DNA of 14,117 nt from Patescibacteria group bacterium (lineage in GTDB: Bacteria > Patescibacteriota > Patescibacteriia > UBA2591 > UBA6264): positions 1 to 14,117 of the forward strand of contig JAHIMV010000107.1 of NCBI GenBank assembly GCA_018896315.1, given 5' to 3'. Every line of letters begins with the position of its first letter. Positions within the stretch are counted from its first letter, which is position 1. Shown one piece after another: positions 5,613-11,848 of the stretch. Below the pieces are notes generated by a model that saw only the letters and a list, made by a program, of their open reading frames with translations, made no database searches and was not told the origin of the DNA. The translations under genes were made by a program, and so were the position numbers.

Positions 5613-7117
5613 GGTTATTAAATAAAATTGTAAATTTAAAAAATTGGGAAATTGAGTTTCAACAAAGGAACTCTCATCCAATTATTATGGCCGATCTTTG
5701 GTGTCGGTCGTGTTTTAATAATTTTAAACAAGAAATTAATCTATTGGTAGGCAGAACAGATTATCTTTTTACCGCCACCAGTAAAGGCTATATTAAAAAA
5801 ATCCAGAAAAAGAAAATACTTAAGGCTTTAAAAAAAGCTTGTAATAATGAAAGATACCTTAATTATATATATCAAACAACCTTAAAAAGAATTAAGGAAT
5901 TAGAGATTATCACTAGGAAGATAAACAAAGAAGTTGTTAAAGAAAAAATTAGTTCTGAGAAATTAGTTGATTTGTGGCAGGAATTTGATTTATTGTTTTT
6001 ATCTGTTATTCCCTGGTTTTTTATTCCTTGGTATGTTACTGAAGAAAACATTATCACTGATAAGGTTAAAAAAAAGCTTTTAAAGCATAAGGGAAAGATT
6101 GAGTCTATTACTGATTTTAATAATGCCTTAATATTATTAATTAATCCGGTTAAAAAAGCTTTTTTTCAGAAAGAACAAAAAGATTTTTTTAAACTGGTAG
6201 ATTTTGCCAGAAATAAAAATGATTTTGAGACAAATAAATATTTTTTAAAACAAGCGAGTGAATATTTAAAACATTACGCCTGGATGAAAACATTTTTATT
6301 TCTACCAATAGAGCCATTAGGGTTAAATGAGCTTATCAAACGTATTAAAGAGGCAATTAAGGAAAAAACATATCAGGAATATCAATTACAAGAATTACAA
6401 AGGACTAAAAACAGAAGATTGGTTAATAGGCTGATTAGGTTATTAGAAAACGATAAGCAATTATTAAATTATATTAATTGGGCTCGTAATTTTGGCTGGC
6501 TGTTAACTATTAGTGTGGAAAGGAGTTTAAGGTCTATGTGTGATTTACATTCATTTTTTAAACTTATCGCCAGGCGTTTAAATATAGATTATGATTCGTG
6601 GGTATTATTAACTTCTCAGGAGATCATTAATGGATTAAAAGGAATTAAAGGTATAAGTAAAAAAGACATTGAAAAAAGAAAACAAGGATATGTATTTTTA
6701 ATGGAAAACGGTAAGCCTACTTTGGTTGTTGGTATACAGGCTCAAAATTTGTCTATGGTTATTGATAAACAAGTTAATGGTTTAAATAAGAAAATAAAGA
6801 TAATAACAGGACAACCAGCTTGTCCAGGAATTGTTAAAGGCAAGGTTAAGATAGTAAGGATGGCAAATGAATGTGGGAAAATAAAAAGAGGCGATGTTTT
6901 AGTCTGTTCAATGACAAGTCCTGATTATGTGCTTGCGATGAGAAGGGCAAATGCCATTGTTACTGATGAGGGTGGCTTATTATCTCATGCCGCCATTGTC
7001 TCAAGAGAAATTGGCAAGCCTTGTGTTGTAGGAACAAAAATAGCTACCAAAGCCTTAAAAGATGGTGATTTAGTTGAGATAGACGCTGATAAAGGAATTA
7101 TTAAAAAAAGAAATTAG
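5609..7117 (+). CDS. PEP-utilising-enzyme swivelling (phosphohistidine) domain protein with a helical N-terminal region
   Basis: The C-terminal 105 residues (about 398-500) are a PEP-utiliser mobile domain as in PEP synthase, pyruvate phosphate dikinase and rifampin phosphotransferase: PACPGIVKGKVKIV, GDVLVCSMTSPDYVLAMRRANAIVTDEGGLLSHAAIVSREIGKPCVVGT, with the phosphorylatable His460 in the LSHAA motif, and DGDLVEIDADKGII at the end. The N-terminal 390 residues are Lys- and aromatic-rich and mostly helical, with no recognisable ATP-grasp or PEP/pyruvate TIM barrel. In the classical enzymes the ATP-grasp domain phosphorylates this His, so a partner protein or a divergent kinase function in the N-terminal part would be needed. 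The start overlaps the glycosylase stop by four bases (ATGA), indicating translational coupling. Substrate cannot be told from sequence. Confidence 0.82.
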   Translation: MRLLNKIVNLKNWEIEFQQRNSHPIIMADLWCRSCFNNFKQEINLLVGRTDYLFTATSKGYIKKIQKKKILKALKKACNNERYLNYIYQTTLKRIKELEIITRKINKEVVKEKISSEKLVDLWQEFDLLFLSVIPWFFIPWYVTEENIITDKVKKKLLKHKGKIESITDFNNALILLINPVKKAFFQKEQKDFFKLVDFARNKNDFETNKYFLKQASEYLKHYAWMKTFLFLPIEPLGLNELIKRIKEAIKEKTYQEYQLQELQRTKNRRLVNRLIRLLENDKQLLNYINWARNFGWLLTISVERSLRSMCDLHSFFKLIARRLNIDYDSWVLLTSQEIINGLKGIKGISKKDIEKRKQGYVFLMENGKPTLVVGIQAQNLSMVIDKQVNGLNKKIKIITGQPACPGIVKGKVKIVRMANECGKIKRGDVLVCSMTSPDYVLAMRRANAIVTDEGGLLSHAAIVSREIGKPCVVGTKIATKALKDGDLVEIDADKGIIKKRN

Positions 7118-7157
7118 GTTATAAAAATACAGGTTGAACCTGGTTAGAGAATAAAAA

Positions 7158-7179
7158 GGCGAGGTTTACCTCGCTTTTT
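7158..7179. terminator. Strong bidirectional rho-independent terminator
   Basis: GCGAGGT (7159-7165) pairs with ACCTCGC (7168-7174), flanked by AAAAA on the left and TTTTT on the right, so it can work on both strands. It separates the rightward xseA-to-PEP-protein run from the convergent AsnRS-like gene. A small CAGGTT-G-AACCTG palindrome (7130-7142) precedes it. Confidence 0.88.
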
Positions 7180-7253
7180 GCATTAATGCCCATTTTGTTT
7201 TTTGAAAACATTAATCCCTTGGGAGACATATTAGTCTTATTTTTAAAAGTTCT

Positions 7254-8279
7254 TTAGATTAGATTTTGGCGGTTAATTGGAAAGGCGATACATTCCCTAA
7301 TATCATCACTGGCTTTAATCCATTTTAAAATTCGAGAAATGCCAAAGCCACAACCAGCATGAGGTACTGAACCATTTTTTTTCAATTGGTCGGTATACCA
7401 GGAAAAATCATCTAGAGAGCCACCTTTATCCTTAAGCATTTTAAACATTCGTGAGTTTTCTAAGCGGTATTTCAGGGTTTTTAAGTCATGCACTCTTTGA
7501 GCTGCCCCAACTGCTTCGCCAGCATAAGGAAGAATTAAGTCAGAACTTAATACATTACCCGGGTTTTTTGGATCAGGAATCATATTGAAGAACTTTTCTA
7601 CTTCTATTTCTTTGCCATGATCCCAGAGCGGGTCAGGATAATGGGTGATAAAAAGCGGCTGGTTGTTAAAATGTTTAACCAAGATTTTCTCCTGAGCACT
7701 GGTAATATCATCGCCCCAGTTGATTTTAGCTCCTTTTTTCTGAAGCAGTTTAATTGCTTCACTATAGGTGATTTTCGGAAAGACCTTTTTTGTTTTAGCC
7801 AGTTCTTTTTGCCTAGCTTTGTTTAAGCCCATCTTTTTTAATTTTTGCTCAGACATTTTGCTTAAATCTTGAACAATGGCCCCAATAAAGCCTTCAATAT
7901 ACTGCATTAACCCTTTAAAATTACCAGCAAATTCTATTTCAATCATATAGAATGCTGTTAGATGCCGGTTATCAGCTTTTGGTTCAGCTCTAAAAGAATC
8001 ACCACCGCAATAGACCTTTTTTAAAAGAGGGACTAAGGCCTCTAAGTAGAGTTGACCAGTTTGAGCTAAATAGGCTTTTTTACCATTAAACCATTCAAAA
8101 TCATTATCTACACTGACTTCAAATAAGGTATTAATATTTTCGCAAGAACCGCTTGCTCTAACTACTCTAGGGACAACTATTTCTGTAAACCCCTGGTTTT
8201 CTAGATATTTTCTGCCTGATTTTAAGATTTGAGCTTCTAAACTGGCAATTGATTTAATACAAGTTTGAGTTTTTAACAT
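7254..8279 (-). CDS. AsnRS-like class II synthetase core without anticodon-binding domain (possible archaeal-type asparagine synthetase)
   Basis: All three class II motifs of the Asp/Asn family are present: motif 1 GFTEIVVPRV (30-39), motif 2 FRAEPKADNRHLTAFYMIEIEFA (97-118) and motif 3 GCGFGISRIL (309-318) with the conserved Arg316. TGQLYLEA (74-81) and IRECIAFP near the end are also typical of AsnRS. The protein has 341 residues and starts almost directly with the catalytic core; the N-terminal OB-fold that reads the anticodon is absent. Stand-alone AsnRS cores are known in archaea as asparagine synthetases that make Asn from Asp (AS-AR type), and I favour such an amino-acid-activating role over tRNA charging. 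One departure: the motif 2 Glu of RHLxEF is Ala109. Transcribed alone, leftward, from the promoter at 8438-8466 through a leader with two hairpins. Confidence 0.8.
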   Translation of the reverse strand: MLKTQTCIKSIASLEAQILKSGRKYLENQGFTEIVVPRVVRASGSCENINTLFEVSVDNDFEWFNGKKAYLAQTGQLYLEALVPLLKKVYCGGDSFRAEPKADNRHLTAFYMIEIEFAGNFKGLMQYIEGFIGAIVQDLSKMSEQKLKKMGLNKARQKELAKTKKVFPKITYSEAIKLLQKKGAKINWGDDITSAQEKILVKHFNNQPLFITHYPDPLWDHGKEIEVEKFFNMIPDPKNPGNVLSSDLILPYAGEAVGAAQRVHDLKTLKYRLENSRMFKMLKDKGGSLDDFSWYTDQLKKNGSVPHAGCGFGISRILKWIKASDDIRECIAFPINRQNLI

Positions 8280-8327
8280 AAAGGTTTTTTAATAGTTTTT
8301 TAAGTTTTTCGACCTTTTAAAAAAATT

Positions 8328-8342
8328 TCCGCCCTTGGCGGA
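8328..8342 (-). promoter_or_regulatory. Terminator-like hairpin in the leader of the AsnRS-like gene (possible attenuator)
   Basis: On the minus strand TCCGCC pairs with GGCGGA (8328-8333 with 8337-8342, 3-base loop), followed at once by AAATTTTTTT. A second hairpin ACGGC/GCCGT lies just upstream in the transcript (8353-8365). No minus-strand gene lies between the predicted promoter and this hairpin, so it is a leader structure about 50 bases ahead of the start codon. It could also be a chance repeat. Confidence 0.45.
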
Positions 8343-8437
8343 GAATTTATTAACGGCTAAGCCGTAAAAATCTAAAAAGCAATCTTTTTTTCTTATATTT
8401 AATTTTACCTTGGAATTTAAACATAGATATTAAAAAA

Positions 8438-8466
8438 AGTATATCTTTATTTAATAAATAAATCAA
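8438..8466 (-). promoter_or_regulatory. Predicted sigma-70 promoter for the AsnRS-like gene
   Basis: Read on the minus strand: TTGATT (8466-8461), 17-base spacer, TATACT (8443-8438). This would give a leader of about 150 bases to the ATG at 8279. Confidence 0.5.
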
Positions 8467-8471
8467 GTAAG

Positions 8472-8480
8472 TTATCCACA
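8472..8480. promoter_or_regulatory. Perfect DnaA-box sequence between divergent promoters
   Basis: TTATCCACA at 8472-8480 matches the consensus DnaA box and lies between the leftward -35 (8461-8466) and the rightward -35 (8489-8494). A single box is not an origin; it may be a DnaA-responsive control site. Confidence 0.45.
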
Positions 8481-8488
8481 GTTTATAC

Positions 8489-8517
8489 TTGATATTAGTA
8501 TAATATTTCAGTATAAT
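8489..8517 (+). promoter_or_regulatory. Predicted sigma-70 promoter for the BRO-N gene
   Basis: TTGATA (8489-8494), 17-base spacer, TATAAT (8512-8517), near-consensus. A second TATAAT lies at 8499-8504. Transcription would begin near 8524, giving a leader of about 20 bases to the ATG at 8545. Adjacent to the TTATCCACA box. Confidence 0.7.
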
Positions 8518-8544
8518 ATGAAAGATAGGTAAACAACTAAATTT

Positions 8545-9414
8545 ATGAAAAAAGAAAAACGTATCGCTATTTTTAAAGGTAAAAAAATAAGACGTCATTG
8601 GGAAGAAAAACAAGAAAAGTGGTATTTTTCCGTAGTTGATGTTGTTATGGTATTAACTAATCAAACAGATTACCAGTTAGCCAGAAATTATTGGAAAGTA
8701 TTTAAAAATCGTTTAAAAAAGGAAGGATCTGAAGTGGTTACAAATTGTAACCGGTTGAAATTGGTTGCTGAAGATAAAAAGATGCGCGAAACAGACGTTG
8801 CTGATACAGAAGTTATTCTGCGTTTAATTCAATCTATACCTTCACCTAATGCCGAGCCATTTAAGCTTTGGTTGGCTCGTGTGGGATATGAACGTATAGA
8901 AGAGACACATGATCCAGAATTAGCCATTAATCGAGCCCTTAATACTTATCTTAAAAAAGGTTATAAAAAAGATTGGATAAATCAACGATTAAAAAGTATT
9001 GAGATAAGAAAGGCGTTAACTGATGAATGGGAAAAACGAGGCGTAAAACAAGGCGATGAATTTGCGATTTTGACTGATGATATTACTTTAGCTTGGGTGG
9101 GCATGAGCACGCGCGAGTATAAAAATTTCAAAGGTTTAAAAAAGGGGAATCTTCGGGATAATATGACTAATCTGGAATTAGTCCTTAATATGTTGGCAGA
9201 AACAGCCACAACTGAAATTTCAGAAAAAAGAAAGCCCAAAAAATTTCTAGATAATCGTAAAGTTGCCAAAGAAGGCGGAGGCATTGCTGGTAATGCCCGC
9301 AAACAAATTGAAGCTAAAACTGGCAAGCGAGTAATAAGTAAATATAATTTTAAATTAGAGCAAAAACAAAAAAAATTAAAAAAAATAACCATATCAGGTA
9401 TGAACCCCCGTTAG
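8545..9414 (+). CDS. BRO-N domain protein (phage antirepressor / DinD-like)
   Basis: Residues about 5-115 form a BRO-N domain: an IAIFKGKKIRRHWEEKQEKWYFSVVDVVMVLT start, the paired NYWKVFKNRLKKEGSE helix, and IPSPNAEPFKLWLARVGYERIEE. The C-terminal half (KSIEIRKALTDEWEKRGVKQGDEFAILTDDITLAWVGMSTREYKNFKGLKKGNLRDNMTNLELVLNMLAE) is the conserved partner region seen in bacterial BRO proteins related to DNA-damage-inducible protein D; the final GGxxAGNARKQIEAKTGKRVIS segment is also typical. Such proteins bind DNA or regulators in phages and in SOS responses; the exact role is unknown. The lexA gene follows after 48 bases, fitting a damage-response or lysogeny-type module. The last codons (about ISGMNPR) and the TAG stop are encoded by the left arm of the repeat at 9404-9485. 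Driven by the promoter at 8489-8517. Confidence 0.85.
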   Translation: MKKEKRIAIFKGKKIRRHWEEKQEKWYFSVVDVVMVLTNQTDYQLARNYWKVFKNRLKKEGSEVVTNCNRLKLVAEDKKMRETDVADTEVILRLIQSIPSPNAEPFKLWLARVGYERIEETHDPELAINRALNTYLKKGYKKDWINQRLKSIEIRKALTDEWEKRGVKQGDEFAILTDDITLAWVGMSTREYKNFKGLKKGNLRDNMTNLELVLNMLAETATTEISEKRKPKKFLDNRKVAKEGGGIAGNARKQIEAKTGKRVISKYNFKLEQKQKKLKKITISGMNPR

Positions 9415-9485
9415 AAATTTAGCAGAGAGCCACTTCTAATCGGGGGTATTAACTAAAAACATATGAACAAAACTTCTAACGGGGT
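9404..9485 (+). repeat. Three-arm CGTTAGAA/TTCTAACG repeat carrying the lexA start codon (copy 2)
   Basis: Left arm ACCCCCGTTAGAA (9404-9416); middle arm TTCTAA-T-CGGGGGT (9434-9447), which pairs with the left arm over 13 bp with one bulged T; right arm TTCTAACGGGG (9474-9484), which pairs with CCCCGTTAGAA (9406-9416) over 11 bp without mismatch. The lexA ATG (9463) lies between middle and right arm. The left arm contains the TAG stop of the upstream gene (9412-9414). The right arm encodes Ser-Asn-Gly-Val in the same frame as copy 1 in xseB. Confidence 0.8.
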
Positions 9486-10134
9486 GAAAATATTAACCCC
9501 AAAACAAAAAATAGTATTACAGGCCATTAAAAAGTTTTTTTCTGAGAATGGCAAAATGCCAACAATAAGAGAATTAAAACAAGAAAATGCCAAATTAGGC
9601 TTGAAATTTAAGAGTTTGAGAAGCGTATTTTTGTATCTTAACGCGTTAGAAGAAAAAGGATTTATTAAAAGAGCTTCTCGAAGTAAAGGAATTGAATTAA
9701 AAGATTGTGCTAAAAAGAATTTTGTTGATGTGCCTGTTTTAGGAATGGCCAATGCTGGTACGCCGACATTTTTTGCAAAACAAAATATAGAAGGATATTT
9801 AAAGGTTTCTAAGGCATTATTAAGAAATAAAGAGGTTTTTGCAGTCAGGGTTTTTGGTGATTCTATGAACCTATCTGAGATAAATGGGAAAAAAATTAAA
9901 GAAGAGGATTTAATTCTTATTGACCAACAAACTAAAGACTTTAAAAATGGTGATAAGGTTTTAACGATTATTGACGGGTTAGCTACAGTAAAAGTGTTTA
10001 AAAAAATAAGTAAAAAGATGATTGGTTTATTTCCTGAATCAACAAATAAAAAACATCAGCCAATTTATTTAACACCAGCTGATGATTTTATTATTAACGG
10101 CAAAGTGATAGATGTTTTAAGTACATCTGGTTAA
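9463..10134 (+). CDS. lexA: LexA repressor (S24 family)
   Basis: LexA represses the SOS regulon and cleaves itself when RecA filaments form. Residues 11-80 are a LexA-type winged helix (LTPKQKIVLQAIKKFFSENGKMPTIRELKQ ... LRSVFLYLNALEEKGFIKR). The self-cleavage site is Ala98-Gly99 in LGMANAGTP. The Ser/Lys dyad is Ser134 in FGDSM and Lys177 in GLATVKVF. Length 223 fits the family. The N-terminal MNKTSNGV precedes the domain and is encoded by the repeat 9404-9485. It lies downstream of a BRO-N/DinD-like gene. I see no Gram-positive-type GAAC-N4-GTTC box in front of either gene, so the operator remains unidentified. A phage-type LexA-like repressor is the main alternative. Confidence 0.9.
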   Translation: MNKTSNGVKILTPKQKIVLQAIKKFFSENGKMPTIRELKQENAKLGLKFKSLRSVFLYLNALEEKGFIKRASRSKGIELKDCAKKNFVDVPVLGMANAGTPTFFAKQNIEGYLKVSKALLRNKEVFAVRVFGDSMNLSEINGKKIKEEDLILIDQQTKDFKNGDKVLTIIDGLATVKVFKKISKKMIGLFPESTNKKHQPIYLTPADDFIINGKVIDVLSTSG

Positions 10135-10170
10135 TATACGGAAATTAGTATAGAATTAAATATATAGAAA

Positions 10171-10199
10171 TTAAATTAATAAAAATCATTAATTATAAT
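10171..10199 (+). promoter_or_regulatory. Possible promoter for the restriction-modification operon
   Basis: TATAAT at 10194-10199 has TTAAAT 17 bases upstream (10171-10176). Transcription would start within a few bases of the ATG at 10211, so the mRNA would be nearly leaderless. The region is very AT-rich, so a chance match is possible. Confidence 0.35.
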
Positions 10200-10210
10200 T
10201 ATTATATTTT

Positions 10211-11071
10211 ATGATAGACTTCAAAAATAAGGTCTTTTATAAAGACGCGAGTGATATGTCGGAAATTCCAAGTGAATCTATTCATTTAATAGTAACTTCT
10301 CCACCATATTTTAATATAAAGGATTATTCTAAGGATGGGTATCAGAATAATAGAATATCTGATAAAAAGAAAGGACAAATTGGTGATATCCAGGATTACA
10401 GGACATATATTCAGGCAATGTTAAAAGTTTGGAGGGAGTGCGAAAGAGTATTAAAACCAAATGGGAAATTAGTTATAAATGCCCCACTAATGCCAATGAT
10501 TAAAAGAGATTTAAGCACACATTATAATAGACATATATTTGATATTAATGCCGACATTGAACATTCCATTCTAAATAACACTAAATTATTTTTATATGAT
10601 ATATATATTTGGAGCAGAACAAATTCCTCAAAAAGATTAATGTTTGGTAGCTACCCGTACCCAAGAAATTTTTATACTCAAAATACAAGTGAATTTATTA
10701 CTGTATATGTAAAAGATGGAAAGCCAGATAATAATGTATCAGAAGAAATAAAAAATCAGAGTAAACTTACAGAAAAAGAGTGGATAGAATATACAAAGCA
10801 GATTTGGAACATGCCTATCCCGGCAAAAAACGATATCGCTTTTGGAAAACATTCGGCTATTATGCCCGAAGAAATAGTAAAGAGATGTGTAAAATTATTT
10901 ACTTTTGTGGGCGATGTTGTTTTAGATCCGCTTGCTGGTTCAGGGACCACCTTAAAAGTTGCTAAAGAATTAGGCAGATATTATATTGGTTATGAAATTA
11001 TGACCACGTACAAAAATGTCATCGAACAAAAATTAGCAAAGGCTAAATCCAAACAAAAACAAATATGTTAA
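10211..11071 (+). CDS. DNA methyltransferase with SPPY motif (probable N4-cytosine, M2.MboII-like)
   Basis: Catalytic motif IV TSPPYFN is at residues 29-35 and the AdoMet-binding motif I DPLAGSGTT at 239-247; motif IV before motif I is the beta-class order. SPPY is more typical of N4-cytosine methylases, DPPY of N6-adenine ones, so I predict m4C. The next gene strongly resembles M1.MboII; the MboII system of Moraxella also has a second methylase for the other strand of its asymmetric site, so this gene probably plays that part. Its last seven bases overlap the start of the next gene. Family certain; base and site specificity inferred from context. Confidence 0.88.
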   Translation: MIDFKNKVFYKDASDMSEIPSESIHLIVTSPPYFNIKDYSKDGYQNNRISDKKKGQIGDIQDYRTYIQAMLKVWRECERVLKPNGKLVINAPLMPMIKRDLSTHYNRHIFDINADIEHSILNNTKLFLYDIYIWSRTNSSKRLMFGSYPYPRNFYTQNTSEFITVYVKDGKPDNNVSEEIKNQSKLTEKEWIEYTKQIWNMPIPAKNDIAFGKHSAIMPEEIVKRCVKLFTFVGDVVLDPLAGSGTTLKVAKELGRYYIGYEIMTTYKNVIEQKLAKAKSKQKQIC

Positions 11072-11844
11072 AAGTAAATAAAATATATTTAATGGATTGT
11101 TTTGATTTTTTGAAAAAGATTGACGATAAAGCGGTTGACCTTGCAGTTATTGATCCCCCTTATAATCTTAGAAAAGCAAAATGGGATACCTTTAAATCTC
11201 ATGATGATTTTCTTGACTTTACTTATAAATGGATAGATGCCCTTATACCAAAACTAAAAAGGAACGGCACTTTATATATTTTTAATACACCTTATAATTC
11301 AGCGTTTATTCTTTCTTATTTAGTAAATAAAGGTTTGGTTTTTCAAAATTGGATAACTTGGGACAAAAGAGATGGTATGGGCGGAGCGAAGAAAAAATAT
11401 AGTAACGGACAAGAAACAATTTTATTTTTTACAAAAAATAAAAATCATGTTTTTAATTATAATGATATTCGTTTACCTTATGATTCAACTGAAAGAATTG
11501 CACATGCTAAAATTAAAGGGATTTTAAAAAATGGTAAAAGATGGTTTCCTAATCCAAATGGTAAACTTTGTGGAGAGGTTTGGCATATTACAAGCGAAAG
11601 ACATAAAAATAAAGTAAATGGCAAGACCCCCAAAATGCCACATTTAACACCAAAACCGTTAGATATTGTTGAAAGAATAGTAAGAGCGAGCAGTAACAAG
11701 GGCGACATTATATTGGACTGTTTTATGGGAATAGGAACCACAGCGGTAGCAGCTAAAAAATTAGGTAGAAATTTCATTGGATGTGATTCCAGTAAAAAAT
11801 ATATTTCATTGGCAAATAAAAGAATAAAAACAGGTAAAATTTAA
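11065..11844 (+). CDS. mboIIM: DNA N6-adenine methyltransferase, M1.MboII-like (predicted site GAAGA)
   Basis: A beta-class methylase with DPPYN at residues 30-34 and motif I DCFMGIGTT at 218-226. Much of the length matches my memory of Moraxella bovis M1.MboII, including FQNWITWDKRDGMG, GQETILFF, KGILKNGKRWFPNPNGKLCGEVWH, RHKNKVNGKT and the HxTPKP segment, and its 259 residues match that enzyme's size of about 260. M1.MboII methylates adenine in GAAGA. The start overlaps the preceding methylase by seven bases and the nuclease gene follows after four bases, so the three genes form one operon. Methylation protects host DNA from the downstream nuclease. Motif I has Ile where MboII has Ser (GSGTT), not expected to abolish AdoMet binding. 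Confidence 0.9.
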   Translation: MLKVNKIYLMDCFDFLKKIDDKAVDLAVIDPPYNLRKAKWDTFKSHDDFLDFTYKWIDALIPKLKRNGTLYIFNTPYNSAFILSYLVNKGLVFQNWITWDKRDGMGGAKKKYSNGQETILFFTKNKNHVFNYNDIRLPYDSTERIAHAKIKGILKNGKRWFPNPNGKLCGEVWHITSERHKNKVNGKTPKMPHLTPKPLDIVERIVRASSNKGDIILDCFMGIGTTAVAAKKLGRNFIGCDSSKKYISLANKRIKTGKI

Positions 11845-11848
11845 TTTT

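Noticed and set aside
862..7256. 16-bp identical sequence TTTTAAAAGTTCTTTA at 861-876 and 7241-7256
   Set aside because: AT-rich and short; no structure or shared context, one copy overlaps a gene end.
1411..8480. Replication origin suggested by DnaA-box-like sequences
   Set aside because: Only single isolated boxes about 7 kb apart, with no box cluster and no dnaA or dnaN nearby.
8350..8613. Minus-strand ORF across the divergent promoter region
   Set aside because: Phe-rich shadow of AT-rich DNA that covers both predicted promoters and the start of the BRO-N gene; no family likeness.
8982..9392. Minus-strand ORF of 136 codons inside the BRO-N gene
   Set aside because: Antisense shadow of a clearly conserved protein; Phe/Ser/Leu-rich low-information translation.
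11478..11777. Minus-strand ORF inside the M1.MboII-like gene
   Set aside because: Antisense shadow of a strongly conserved methylase.
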